From: an uncultured Collinsella sp.
Lineage (GTDB): Bacteria; Actinomycetota; Coriobacteriia; Coriobacteriales; Coriobacteriaceae
Direction: 5' to 3'
DNA length: 20,691 nucleotides
Assembly (NCBI GenBank): GCA_902495085.1
Contig: CABUWA010000017.1
Coordinates: 1-20,691 of the forward strand
The notes beneath the pieces were generated by a model. The model made no database searches. It saw only the letters and a program-made list of their open reading frames with translations, and was not told where the DNA came from. Position 1 is the first letter of the stretch, and every line of letters begins with the position of its first letter. The translations under genes were made by a program, and so were the position numbers. Below are positions 7,990 through 15,191 of the stretch, in pieces.

Positions 7990-8841
7990 ATGCTTAATGG
8001 GTGCGCATATATATTGACGGTCGACGTGGGCAACACGTTCATTCGCTTTGGCCTGTTTGCAGAGGATTCGGCCGCGGCGCAGGAATGTCCGCTCGCGACG
8101 TGCGAGATCACCACGCCGTCGAGCATCACGGCAGACGAGGCGCGCATGCGTCTCGTGCAGGTCATGGCCGCACTGGCGGCCGATGCGGGCATGCCGGGTG
8201 CGCTTGTGCCCGCGGCTGCTGTGCTGAGCTGCGTGGTCCCGGCGCTCGAGCGCCCGTGGAAGGCGGCGCTTTCCCGTACCTGCACGGGGCGCGTGCTCAC
8301 GGTGGGGCCGGGCCTCAAGACCGGCATACCCGTGCACTACGATGACCCGGCCGAGATCGGTCCCGACCGCATCGCCGACGCCGTGGCTGCCCGCGCCGTC
8401 TACGGCTCGCCGTGCATTGTGATCGACTTGGGCACGACGACCAATATCGAGGTCATCGACGCACATGGCACCTTTGTCGGCGGCGTTATCGCGCCGGGGC
8501 TGGCGCTCGGCGCCCGTTCGCTCTCGGCCGCTGCGGCACGCCTGCCTCAAGTTGAGCCCTCGGCGCCGACACACGTCATCGGCCGCAACACGCGCGAGGC
8601 CATGCGCTCGGGCGTGGTTCTGGGCGAGGTGGCCCGCATCGACGGCATGCTCGACATGGTGCTTGCCGAGATGCGCGCGACCAAGGCCGCGGGGGAGGGC
8701 GATGTGCCCATCGTCATTACCGGCGACGATGCCGAGGCACTTGCGGCGCTGGTCGGCCATAGCCTGACGGTCGATGACGCGTTGACGCTGCGGGGTCTCG
8801 CCGAGCTCTACCACATCAACCAAAAGCCCCGCCGCGCGTAG
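7990..8841 (+). CDS. coaX: Type III pantothenate kinase
   Basis: The 283-residue product phosphorylates pantothenate with ATP, the first step of coenzyme A synthesis, in the cytoplasm. It has the ASKHA-fold motifs of CoaX: phosphate-1 loop DVGNT (12-16), G-P-D-R with Asp126 as the likely catalytic base, and phosphate-2 loop IDLGTTT (145-151). These are followed by a Gly-rich 'GGVIAPGL' segment and a C-terminal 'SGVVLGEVARIDGML' helix. Known CoaX enzymes need a monovalent cation and resist feedback by CoA. The start at 7990 is set by AAAGGAG at 7975-7981 with 8-nt spacing; the frame extends 18 codons upstream through the promoter. Length matches the family, whose members are about 250-280 residues. 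Confidence 0.93.
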   Translation: MLNGCAYILTVDVGNTFIRFGLFAEDSAAAQECPLATCEITTPSSITADEARMRLVQVMAALAADAGMPGALVPAAAVLSCVVPALERPWKAALSRTCTGRVLTVGPGLKTGIPVHYDDPAEIGPDRIADAVAARAVYGSPCIVIDLGTTTNIEVIDAHGTFVGGVIAPGLALGARSLSAAAARLPQVEPSAPTHVIGRNTREAMRSGVVLGEVARIDGMLDMVLAEMRATKAAGEGDVPIVITGDDAEALAALVGHSLTVDDALTLRGLAELYHINQKPRRA

Positions 8842-8851
8842 GGCGGGGGCT
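8825..8851. terminator. GC-rich hairpin overlapping the coaX stop codon
   Basis: AGCCCCGCC (8825-8833) pairs with GGCGGGGGCT (8842-8851) with one bulged G. Only the minus-strand reading has a following TTTT, so termination of coaX here is uncertain. The stop codon lies between the two arms. Confidence 0.35.
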
Positions 8852-8879
8852 GGTGGGATAAGCGCCCCTACCTTTCACC

Positions 8880-8888
8880 TGCTACAAT
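8880..8888 (+). promoter_or_regulatory. Extended -10 promoter for the dCMP deaminase gene
   Basis: TGCTACAAT matches an extended -10 (TGn plus TACAAT at 8883-8888). No good -35 is needed or seen. Because the box overlaps an upstream in-frame ATG at 8887, translation from that ATG is unlikely, which supports the start at 8923. Confidence 0.5.
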
Positions 8889-8922
8889 GGGTCAAACTAT
8901 TGCGATTTCGGAGGTGTCTGCC

Positions 8923-9447
8923 ATGTCGGACGATCTTCATCAAACCGCGTCGGGCAAGCGCCGCGACGTCATTAGCTGGGATGAGTTCTTTATGAGCGTG
9001 GCCATCGCCGCGCAGCGCCGCAGTAAGGACCCCAACACGCAGGTGGGCGCGTGCATCGCCAACACCAACCACCGCATCCTTTCGGTGGGCTACAACGGTA
9101 CGCCCTCAGCGCTCAACGACGACTTTTTCCCGTGGGGCACGAGCGACGACCCGTTGCAGGATAAGCACAACTACGTGGTGCATGCCGAGGCCAACGCCGT
9201 GCTCAACTACCGCGGCTCGCTCAAGGACCTTGAGGGTTCCACGGTCTACGTCACGCTGTTTCCGTGCCACGACTGCGCCAAGATCCTGGCGCAGGTGGGC
9301 GTGGGCGAGGTCGTCTACCTGGACAATAAGTATGCCGACACCGATGACGGTCGTATCAGCCGCCGCATTCTCGACTCTTGCGGCATCAGCTACCGCCAGG
9401 TTATCGTCGATGTCCAGATTGGTACCGGGGGACAGGCTCAGCAGTAG
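8923..9447 (+). CDS. Deoxycytidylate (dCMP) deaminase family protein, ComEB-like
   Basis: A 174-residue cytidine/deoxycytidylate deaminase-family enzyme, likely converting dCMP to dUMP for thymidylate synthesis. Zinc ligands are visible: H87-A-E89 (E89 the proton shuttle) and P114-C115-H-D-C118. The N-terminal half carries 'SKDPNTQVGACI' and 'GYNGTP', typical of dCMP deaminases. The start at 8923 has GGAGG at 8910-8914 with 8-nt spacing, downstream of an extended -10. The last codons contain a GGGGACAGGC stretch (9428-9437) that matches the core of the intergenic hairpin family in this window, so the final residues (GTGGQAQQ) may derive from a repeat. Confidence 0.88.
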   Translation: MSDDLHQTASGKRRDVISWDEFFMSVAIAAQRRSKDPNTQVGACIANTNHRILSVGYNGTPSALNDDFFPWGTSDDPLQDKHNYVVHAEANAVLNYRGSLKDLEGSTVYVTLFPCHDCAKILAQVGVGEVVYLDNKYADTDDGRISRRILDSCGISYRQVIVDVQIGTGGQAQQ

Positions 9448-9478
9448 CGCGTGCCAACGCCAGCTGGCGGCAAAACAG

Positions 9479-9507
9479 CCAAAAGAGCCCCGTCCCAAAT
9501 TGACTAC
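9479..9507 (-). repeat. Solo copy of the inverted-repeat arm (GGGACGGGG element)
   Basis: On the minus strand this 29-base stretch matches the arm at 7808-7836 with three substitutions, including the shared TTTGGGACGGGGCT core and the outer GTAG. It lies 32 nt after the dCMP deaminase stop, after a perfect 12-bp palindrome CGCCAGCTGGCG (9458-9469). It has no opposing arm. Confidence 0.7.
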
Positions 9508-9579
9508 TCGTGAAAGTCGCGTCTGCGCGCATGGACGGCTCGTGAGCGGGTACATGGCTGTAGTAACATAGCTTCTGTC

Positions 9580-9595
9580 CGCGGGCGTGCCCGCG
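9580..9595 (+). other. Stable hairpin in the leader of the NifU-like gene
   Basis: CGCGGG (9580-9585) pairs with CCCGCG (9590-9595) across a CGTG tetraloop, ending 10 nt before the Shine-Dalgarno at 9606-9612. There is no T-tract, so this looks like a leader structure or a weak terminator of upstream transcription. Confidence 0.35.
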
Positions 9596-9617
9596 TTATT
9601 GTGAGAAAGGAGCCCCT

Positions 9618-9896
9618 GTGGCTGTTAACGAAGAGCTGCTTAAGAAGGTTCTTGAAGAGATCCGCCCCAACCTGCAGGCCGATGGCGGCGATATGGAGTA
9701 TGTGGGCGTCGACGACGAGGGTGTCGTCAAGCTGGAACTGCAGGGCGCCTGCGCCGGCTGCCCCATGAGCTCGCTAACCCTTTCCATGGGTATCGAGCGC
9801 ATCCTGAAGGAGCATGTGCCCGGCGTTACCCGCGTTGAGCAGGTCAATGCTTCCGGCGAGGCCGAGGACCTGTACGACGAGTACGCGCCGTTCTAA
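9618..9896 (+). CDS. NifU C-terminal domain-like Fe-S cluster scaffold/carrier
   Basis: A 92-residue stand-alone NifU C-terminal (Nfu-type) domain. The family binds a [4Fe-4S] cluster between two subunits through a CxxC motif and hands it to target apoproteins. Here the motif is C45-A-G-C48, preceded by the conserved 'RPNLQADGGDMEYV' segment (16-29). The start is GTG at 9618, with AAAGGAG at 9606-9612. The acidic C-terminal end (about 79-90) is not part of the core fold. It sits alone between the dCMP deaminase and lgt genes; no suf or isc genes are in the window. The nearby dehydratase-activase is a plausible Fe-S client, but that is inference. Confidence 0.88.
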   Translation: MAVNEELLKKVLEEIRPNLQADGGDMEYVGVDDEGVVKLELQGACAGCPMSSLTLSMGIERILKEHVPGVTRVEQVNASGEAEDLYDEYAPF

Positions 9897-10005
9897 GATG
9901 CGAAAGCTGCGGACGGCACGCTCCGCATAGACGTTACGCCCAGATATGCGGCTGCGAGCGCAAGGCCCGCGGCTGCATTTGTATGTAGGGAGCAGGGGGA
10001 TCGAT

Positions 10006-10827
10006 ATGCTCAACGACCTCTACCATATGCTTGATCCCGTCGCGATCTCGGCGGGCCCCATCACCATCTACTGGTACGGTCTGGCCTATGTGGTCGGCGC
10101 TCTGCTCACGGCGATCGTTATGTACCGCACGCAGCGTCGTTGGGGCTTCGACATTACGATTGATGACCTGACGAGCGTCGTGGTCGGCGCGGTCTTTGGC
10201 CTCATCATCGGCGCGCGCCTGTTCTACGTCGTCTTTTACGGCGATGGCTACTATTGGACTCACCCGCTCGAGATCTTTGCCACCAACGAGGGCGGCATGA
10301 GCTTCCACGGTGGCCTGGTGGGCGGCATCTTGGGCGGCATCATCGTGTGCCGCATGTACAAGCTCGACGCCTGGACTTTGGCAGACCTCGCGGTCATCGG
10401 TGCTCCGCTGGCCCTGTGCCTGGGGCGCTGCGCCAACTTTGTCAACGGCGAGCTGTGGGGCAAGCCGACCGATCTGCCCTGGGGCGTGATCTTTGGCGGC
10501 ACCGCGGGCGATATGCCGCGCCATCCCTCCCAGCTCTACGAGGCGTTTCTTGAGGGCATCGTGCTCTTTTGCATCCTGCAGGTGCTCAGCCGCAAAAAGC
10601 CGCTATTGCCCCAGGGTACGTTTATGGGCGTCTTTGTGATGGGCTACGGCATCGTTCGCTTTTTGATTGAGTTTGTGCGCGTGCCCGATGCGCAGCTGGG
10701 CTATCTGCTGGGCGGCGTCATCACCATGGGTCAGCTGCTGAGCCTGCCGCTCGTAATCGCGGGCCTGGCGCTCATCATCTTCGCCCGACACCGCAACCAG
10801 CCCCAGCGCGTCTACCTGGACGCCTAA
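10006..10827 (+). CDS. lgt: Prolipoprotein diacylglyceryl transferase
   Basis: A 273-residue polytopic membrane enzyme. It transfers diacylglyceryl from phosphatidylglycerol to the lipobox cysteine of prolipoproteins, the first step of lipoprotein maturation. Signature features are 'YWYGLAYVVG' near residue 22, the 'SFHGGLVGG' motif with H101, and the Lgt signature G140-R-C-A-N144-F-V-N147-G-E149. 'RHPSQLYEA' near 172-180 and 'YGIVRFLIEFVRVPD' follow. About seven helices are expected. The start at 10006 has an AGGGGGA site just upstream; the frame extends 20 codons further but with no family resemblance. A 13-bp hairpin of the GGGACAGG family follows the stop by 8 nt. Confidence 0.95.
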   Translation: MLNDLYHMLDPVAISAGPITIYWYGLAYVVGALLTAIVMYRTQRRWGFDITIDDLTSVVVGAVFGLIIGARLFYVVFYGDGYYWTHPLEIFATNEGGMSFHGGLVGGILGGIIVCRMYKLDAWTLADLAVIGAPLALCLGRCANFVNGELWGKPTDLPWGVIFGGTAGDMPRHPSQLYEAFLEGIVLFCILQVLSRKKPLLPQGTFMGVFVMGYGIVRFLIEFVRVPDAQLGYLLGGVITMGQLLSLPLVIAGLALIIFARHRNQPQRVYLDA

Positions 10828-10835
10828 CCACCAAA

Positions 10836-10870
10836 ACCACCACAAAGGGGACAGGCACCTTTGTGGTGGT
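10836..10870. repeat. GGGACAGG-core hairpin after lgt
   Basis: A perfect 13-bp stem (ACCACCACAAAGG 10836-10848 with CCTTTGTGGTGGT 10858-10870) displays GGACAGGCA in the loop. Only the minus strand has a short T-rich follow-up. It lies 8 nt after the lgt stop. It may serve as a weak terminator but shares its loop core with other elements in the window. Confidence 0.75.
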
Positions 10871-10910
10871 CTTGCCGAGTTTGATAGGTTTCTAGAAAGG
10901 CTTTCGGACT

Positions 10911-13094
10911 GTGAAGGATTCCGACCTCTCCACAACGGCTGCGCGCGACGCTGCCCGCATCGTCTGGTTTAAGCGCTACCCCGCCAAGCAGACGCTCATC
11001 GCATTTTTGCTCGCGCTGTTGGCGACCACGGCGTTTTCCATCGATCCCGCCCCGGTGTCGAGCAACGCAGTCTTGGCAATTGACCCCAAAGCCTCGGGCA
11101 TGCTGTACGTGTGCTACGAGGTGCTCCTCTCGTTTGCCGGCCATACCGACGCGGTCATGCTGCTTGCGCTTGCCTGCCTGCTCACGCTGCCGTTTCGCTA
11201 CGTATTCTTTGGCCGCGGCGACGCCTGGCGTCCCTCGGTGATCCTTCCGTCGCTGTTCTTTGCCGTCTGCATGGTGTTTGGCCGCAGCTACGACCTCACC
11301 GATTCGGCCGAGATCGTGCTCGGCGACAAGGCCCGCATTATCTGTGCCTGGATAGGCGGTGCGGGCTGGATGCTCTTGGCGGTCGTTGCCTTCTATCTGG
11401 CTTTTGAGTGTCTAGATTGGCTGAGCTCTCGGCGCATTCCGTTTTCTGAAGCGCACTTTGGCCGCGTATGGCGTGTGGCTCACGCCGTGCTCTCGGTCCA
11501 TCCCTTTGCCGGGCCCTTCCTGGTGCTTATGGTCGCCTGGGCGCCCACGCTCATCGCTTCGCTGCCCGGCCTTTTTATGGGAGATACGGGTGCGCAGATT
11601 CGCCAGTGGTTCAACTACCCCAACGGCACGAGTGACTACCTGCGTCTGCTCAATCCCAATGTGCTGCTCAACGGACATCACCCCGTGGTGCATACGGCTA
11701 TCATCGGTTCGTGCGTCCAGCTGGGGCTTTCACTGTTCAACAGCGCCAACGCAGGTCTTGCCATCTACACCTGCGCTCAGTTCGTCATTACGGCCGCCTG
11801 CATGGCCTATTCCATCTCGTCGCTGCGCAAGCTGGGCGTGAGCCTGCCGGTCCGCGGCGTAATCCTGCTGTTCTTTGTGTTTATGCCCATGTTCTCCAAC
11901 TACGCGGCCTTGCTTACCAAAGACGTGCTGTTTGCCGACGCGTTTTTGGTGCTGTTGGTGCAGACCGTGAAGCTCGTGGCCTGCGGCCTGCCCCGTCGCG
12001 ATGCCAATGTCGAGCGTGCAGGCGAACAGAGGCCTGTGCTCTTTGCGCGCCACGACTGGCTGCTGCTCGCTCTGGGCGCCATGGGTTCCACGTTTCTGCG
12101 CAATGGCGGCCTGGTGTTTCCCCTGGCGGCATGCGTGATCGCGGCGGCGTTTTGCGCGTGGGACGCGCATGTGGCTCGTCGTGCGGCCAAACAGGCTGGT
12201 GCTGCGCCTTCGGGCGCCATCCCGCGTTTCCGCTGGGTGGGCGTTCTTGCGGTGCTTGCGCTCTGTCTTGCCTCCAATATGTACTTCACCAAGGTCTTTA
12301 TGCCGGCGCACGACATCACGCCTGGTTCCAAGCGCGAAATCCTCTCGATTCCGTTCCAGCAGACGGCTCGTTTCGTCCAAAAGCACGACGGCCTCAACTC
12401 GGGCGTCAACCCCACGGTTAAGGAGGACGGCACCATCGTGGAGGCTCCTTGCGATGGCTTGGTGACCGACGAAGAGCGTGCCGTGATCGATCGCGTACTC
12501 AAGTACGAGAACCTGGGCCGCCGCTACAACCCCGACAAGTCCGATGCCGTCAAGAACTGCTTTAACGAGTACGCCTCGCAGGAGGACATCGATGCCTATT
12601 TTGAGGTATGGGCTCAGATGTTTAAGAAGGATCCCGAGTGCTATATTTCGGCGCTTATCAATAACTACTATGGTTATTTTTATCCGAGCGCGCGCGATGC
12701 CTGGGTCTACAGCACGGCGCGTAGTGCCGAGATCATGGCGCGTCCCGACAACCTCAAGTACTTCGACTTCCATCCGGTTGACAGCAACGTGGTGCGCTGG
12801 TGCGACCACCTGATCAATCTGTACCGTGTGGCGGTACAGCGCATCCCGGTTATTTCGCTCACCATGAGTTCGGCCACCTATGTGTGGATCATGATCGCCG
12901 TGGTGGTCTACCTGCTGCGTCGTCATTCATGGCGTGCGCTGGCGATCTGGGTGCCGCTGTTGGGCGTGCTCGCCGTGTGCCTGATTGGCCCGTGCAACGG
13001 CTCGACTTACATGCGCTACCTGTATCCGGTCATCGCCTGCATGCCCTTCGCCATCGGCGCCACCGTCACCCGCAGCGACTTCCTCTGGTCCTAA
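10911..13094 (+). CDS. Polytopic membrane protein, DUF6020-like
   Basis: A 727-residue integral membrane protein, probably of the DUF6020 type found in Coriobacteriia and Firmicutes; function unknown. About 12-13 hydrophobic helices alternate with loops. The most family-like stretch is around residues 225-280, where a 'GLFMGDTGAQIRQW' segment is followed by 'NGHHPVVHTAIIG'. An Asp-rich luminal loop plus His-His-Pro resembles GT-C-fold glycosyltransferase architecture, which makes lipid-linked sugar transfer a reasonable guess but not established. A large extracytoplasmic region of about 190 residues (about 470-645) separates the last helices. The start is GTG at 10911, with AGAAAGG 10 nt upstream and no better ATG downstream. 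It is flanked on both sides by GGGACAGG-type hairpins. Confidence 0.7.
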   Translation: MKDSDLSTTAARDAARIVWFKRYPAKQTLIAFLLALLATTAFSIDPAPVSSNAVLAIDPKASGMLYVCYEVLLSFAGHTDAVMLLALACLLTLPFRYVFFGRGDAWRPSVILPSLFFAVCMVFGRSYDLTDSAEIVLGDKARIICAWIGGAGWMLLAVVAFYLAFECLDWLSSRRIPFSEAHFGRVWRVAHAVLSVHPFAGPFLVLMVAWAPTLIASLPGLFMGDTGAQIRQWFNYPNGTSDYLRLLNPNVLLNGHHPVVHTAIIGSCVQLGLSLFNSANAGLAIYTCAQFVITAACMAYSISSLRKLGVSLPVRGVILLFFVFMPMFSNYAALLTKDVLFADAFLVLLVQTVKLVACGLPRRDANVERAGEQRPVLFARHDWLLLALGAMGSTFLRNGGLVFPLAACVIAAAFCAWDAHVARRAAKQAGAAPSGAIPRFRWVGVLAVLALCLASNMYFTKVFMPAHDITPGSKREILSIPFQQTARFVQKHDGLNSGVNPTVKEDGTIVEAPCDGLVTDEERAVIDRVLKYENLGRRYNPDKSDAVKNCFNEYASQEDIDAYFEVWAQMFKKDPECYISALINNYYGYFYPSARDAWVYSTARSAEIMARPDNLKYFDFHPVDSNVVRWCDHLINLYRVAVQRIPVISLTMSSATYVWIMIAVVVYLLRRHSWRALAIWVPLLGVLAVCLIGPCNGSTYMRYLYPVIACMPFAIGATVTRSDFLWS

Positions 13095-13095
13095 C

Positions 13096-13128
13096 TTGGT
13101 GCATTGGGGTCAGGTTTCTTTGCACCAA
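13096..13128. repeat. GGGGTCAGG-core hairpin after the DUF6020-like gene
   Basis: An 8-bp stem (TTGGTGCA 13096-13103 with TGCACCAA 13121-13128) encloses a 17-nt loop containing GGGGTCAGG. It begins one base after the stop codon at 13092-13094. The loop core is a one-base variant of GGGGACAGG and the stem is unrelated to the other copies. Confidence 0.6.
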
Positions 13129-13161
13129 AGGGGCCATCATCACGACGCCTTCATTTTGGGG

Positions 13162-13190
13162 TTTATCTCGCAGGCCAGTAGGTATATCAT
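13162..13190 (+). promoter_or_regulatory. Candidate promoter for yebC
   Basis: TTTATC (13162-13167) and TATCAT (13185-13190) are spaced 17 bp. A second -10-like TATATT occurs at 13204-13209. Both lie in an AT-richer gap upstream of the gene. The -35 match is weak. Confidence 0.3.
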
Positions 13191-13258
13191 AACGACGTTT
13201 GTTTATATTGCCCGAGCATCTGCGCTGGGCTTTAGGTCGAAACCGATAGGAGACACGT

Positions 13259-14065
13259 ATGTCCGGACACTCTAAGTGGGCCACAACCAAGCATCGTAAG
13301 GGCGCGCAGGACGCCAAGCGTTCCGCCCTCTTCTCCAAGCTCAGCCGCAACATCACCGTTGCTGCCCGTCTCGGCGGTGACCCGCTGCCCGAGAACAACG
13401 CCAGCCTCGCCGCTGCCGTTGCCAAGGCCAAGGCTCAGTCCATGCCTAAGGACAAGATCAAGTCCGCTATCGACAAGGCTTTTGGTTCGGGTGCCGACGC
13501 TGCCGTCTACGAGAACATCGTGTACGAGGGCTACGGTCCCGCCGGTGTCGCCGTCTACGTCGACTGCCTGACCGACAACCGCAACCGTACCGCTGCTGAT
13601 GTCCGTTCCGCCTTCTCCCACGCTGGTGGCAACCTGGGCACCTCCGGCTCCGTCGCCTTCCAGTTTGAGCGCAAGGGCCAGATCGTCGTCGCCAAGGAGA
13701 TCCTGGACGAGAACGCCAAAAAGGAGACCATGATCGCCAACGGTGCTGCCGGTGACGAGGATGAGTTCATGATGGCCATCGCCGAGGCCGGTGGCGAGGA
13801 CTACGAGGACGCCGGCGAGGAGTGGATCGTCTGGACTACTGCCAACGAGGTCATGGCTGTCTCCAAGGCGCTCGAGGAGCAGGGCGTCCAGGTCAAGGGC
13901 TCCGAGACCACCATGGTCCCGACCACCCCGACCGAGGTCTCCGGCGCCGACGCCAAGAAGGTTCAGCGCCTCATCGACCGTCTTGAGGAGCTCGACGACG
14001 TCCAGGATGTTTACAGCACCATGGACATGACCGACGAGGTCATCGCTGCCCTCGAGGAGGAGTAG
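13259..14065 (+). CDS. yebC: YebC/PmpR (TACO1) family protein
   Basis: A 268-residue YebC-family protein. The N-terminus 'MSGHSKWATTKHRKGAQDAKR' region and the 'MPKDKIKSAIDKA' and 'YEGYGPAGVAVYVDCLTDNRNRT' segments are diagnostic. The family was long annotated as a DNA-binding regulator; TACO1/YebC homologues are now linked to relief of ribosome stalling. The length is some 20 residues above E. coli YebC, the surplus lying in an acidic loop around residues 160-185. Codons favour GCT, GGT, TCC and GTC far more than the neighbours, a sign of high expression. The start at 13259 follows a GATAGGAG site. Two hairpins follow, the second a clear terminator. No ruv genes, often found beside yebC, are in the window. 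Confidence 0.93.
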   Translation: MSGHSKWATTKHRKGAQDAKRSALFSKLSRNITVAARLGGDPLPENNASLAAAVAKAKAQSMPKDKIKSAIDKAFGSGADAAVYENIVYEGYGPAGVAVYVDCLTDNRNRTAADVRSAFSHAGGNLGTSGSVAFQFERKGQIVVAKEILDENAKKETMIANGAAGDEDEFMMAIAEAGGEDYEDAGEEWIVWTTANEVMAVSKALEEQGVQVKGSETTMVPTTPTEVSGADAKKVQRLIDRLEELDDVQDVYSTMDMTDEVIAALEEE

Positions 14066-14070
14066 CGCCC

Positions 14071-14088
14071 GCACGGGTTAAGCCGTGC
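14071..14088 (+). other. Small hairpin after yebC
   Basis: GCACGG (14071-14076) pairs with CCGTGC (14083-14088) over a 6-nt loop, five nt after the stop. It lacks a T-tract and precedes the main terminator. Confidence 0.35.
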
Positions 14089-14134
14089 ATATCTGGGCAT
14101 AATGAAGCGAGCATGCAAGCCTCGTGGAATAGAT

Positions 14135-14176
14135 GAGCCGGATCCGCGTGCGTAGAGCACCGGACCCGGCTCTTTT
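14135..14176 (+). terminator. Rho-independent terminator of yebC
   Basis: GAGCCGGATCCG (14135-14146) pairs with CGGACCCGGCTC (14161-14172) with one mismatch. An inner GTGC/GCAC pairing extends the stem. TTTT at 14173-14176 follows. Confidence 0.85.
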
Positions 14177-14181
14177 ATAAT
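14176..14181 (+). promoter_or_regulatory. Consensus -10 box for the amaP–DUF2273–asp23 operon
   Basis: A perfect TATAAT starts on the last T of the yebC terminator tract, 51 nt upstream of the GTG at 14232. The -35 position would fall inside the terminator hairpin and has no consensus match. Confidence 0.4.
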
Positions 14182-14231
14182 GATGCGAACCGTTTTGTAT
14201 TTTGAGAGCCGAGATTTGAAGGGAGCGCCGC

Positions 14232-14777
14232 GTGCGCGTACTCAAACGAGCCCTAGCGATCGTGTATCTTGCCGCCACCATCGTGGCGCTGGGTACGCTT
14301 GTCTGCCAGTTTTGGGGGCCGTATACGTATCGCTTTATGCTGCTGATGCGCGACCCCATGCCGCGCATCGTCGTCACGGCGTGCGCCGGCGTCGTGGCGA
14401 TCGGCATGCTGGTAAGCTTCTTCCGCCTGATGTTTGCTCGTCGCGAGCCGTCCTGCGTGCATCCGGCGGGGGAGCGCAATATCGAGGTTACCCTTGCGGC
14501 GCTTTCTTCGTGTGCCAGGGCTGCTGCCGAGCGCGACGACCGCGTGATGGTCGAGCATGTCGAGGCCCGCGTCCAAGGCTCCGACGATTCGCACGTCCGA
14601 TTTAAGGTCGAGGCTATCGCGCTTGACGATAAGGACGTGGCATCTCTGGCTACCGCGATGCAGCAGCGCATCGAGGAAGCTTGCGACACCATGCTCGGCA
14701 CGCCGGGTACGACCACGCGCGTCCGTTTTTTGCCGTCCAAGACTACCGTCCAGACCGTGGAGGTTTCCGGTGAGTGA
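14232..14777 (+). CDS. amaP: AmaP-like alkaline shock response membrane anchor protein
   Basis: The 181-residue product has two N-terminal hydrophobic helices (about residues 8-28 and 45-68) in a short hairpin, then a soluble cytoplasmic domain of about 110 residues. This is the layout of AmaP, which tethers Asp23 to the membrane in staphylococci. The soluble part has the alternating beta and helix pattern of the Asp23-like fold but weak sequence resemblance, so the call leans on gene order: it is followed by DUF2273 and asp23, the standard trio. The start is GTG at 14232, with AAGGGAG 6 nt upstream. The 3' end overlaps the next gene by 8 bases, implying coupled translation. Confidence 0.7.
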   Translation: MRVLKRALAIVYLAATIVALGTLVCQFWGPYTYRFMLLMRDPMPRIVVTACAGVVAIGMLVSFFRLMFARREPSCVHPAGERNIEVTLAALSSCARAAAERDDRVMVEHVEARVQGSDDSHVRFKVEAIALDDKDVASLATAMQQRIEEACDTMLGTPGTTTRVRFLPSKTTVQTVEVSGE

Positions 14778-15147
14778 TACCAATCAAGATAAGACCGCTC
14801 GTACGCCGCGCCTGACGATTGACCAGAGCGCCACGCCGGCGAACGAACCTGTTGAGTCCAAAGCAGAGGCAACCGAGTTACAAGACGCGGCAGCCGCGGA
14901 TTTTGACGAGGCTATGGGTCTCATCAAGGGCACGGGCGCTGCCATCTGGAGCTATGCTGTGCGTCATCCCAACACCACGCTCGGCGCCGTCGCTGGCTTT
15001 ATCCTCGCCGTGTTGGTACTCACGCTCGGCCTGTGGGACACGCTCGTCATTGCATTCTTCGTGCTGATCGGCGCTGTGATCGGCCAAATTCGCGACGGCG
15101 AGAACGGGATCGTCAACTTCTTCGGCCGTCTGTTTAGTGGCCGCTAA
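14770..15147 (+). CDS. DUF2273 small integral membrane protein
   Basis: The 125-residue product has a C-terminal DUF2273 module (about residues 65-125): two close hydrophobic helices, then 'GQIRDGENGIVNFFGRLF', the family ending. DUF2273 proteins are usually 60-80 residues; here an extra N-terminal stretch of about 65 polar, acidic residues precedes the module. The start is GTG at 14770, inside the end of amaP, with GGAGG at 14759-14763 and 6-nt spacing. It is the middle gene of the envelope-stress trio and likely part of the same membrane complex as AmaP and Asp23. Its biochemical role is unknown. Confidence 0.8.
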   Translation: MSDTNQDKTARTPRLTIDQSATPANEPVESKAEATELQDAAAADFDEAMGLIKGTGAAIWSYAVRHPNTTLGAVAGFILAVLVLTLGLWDTLVIAFFVLIGAVIGQIRDGENGIVNFFGRLFSGR

Positions 15148-15191
15148 TATGTATTCGACTGTCGCATCCGCGGCAGGCATAAGGAGGAACC

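Noticed and set aside
8887..8922. Upstream ATG for the dCMP deaminase
   Set aside because: It overlaps the extended -10 box and lacks a Shine-Dalgarno; the ATG at 8923 has GGAGG at ideal spacing.
9908..9927. TGCGGA/TCCGCA hairpin after the NifU-like gene
   Set aside because: Only 6 bp with no T-tract; too weak to call a terminator.
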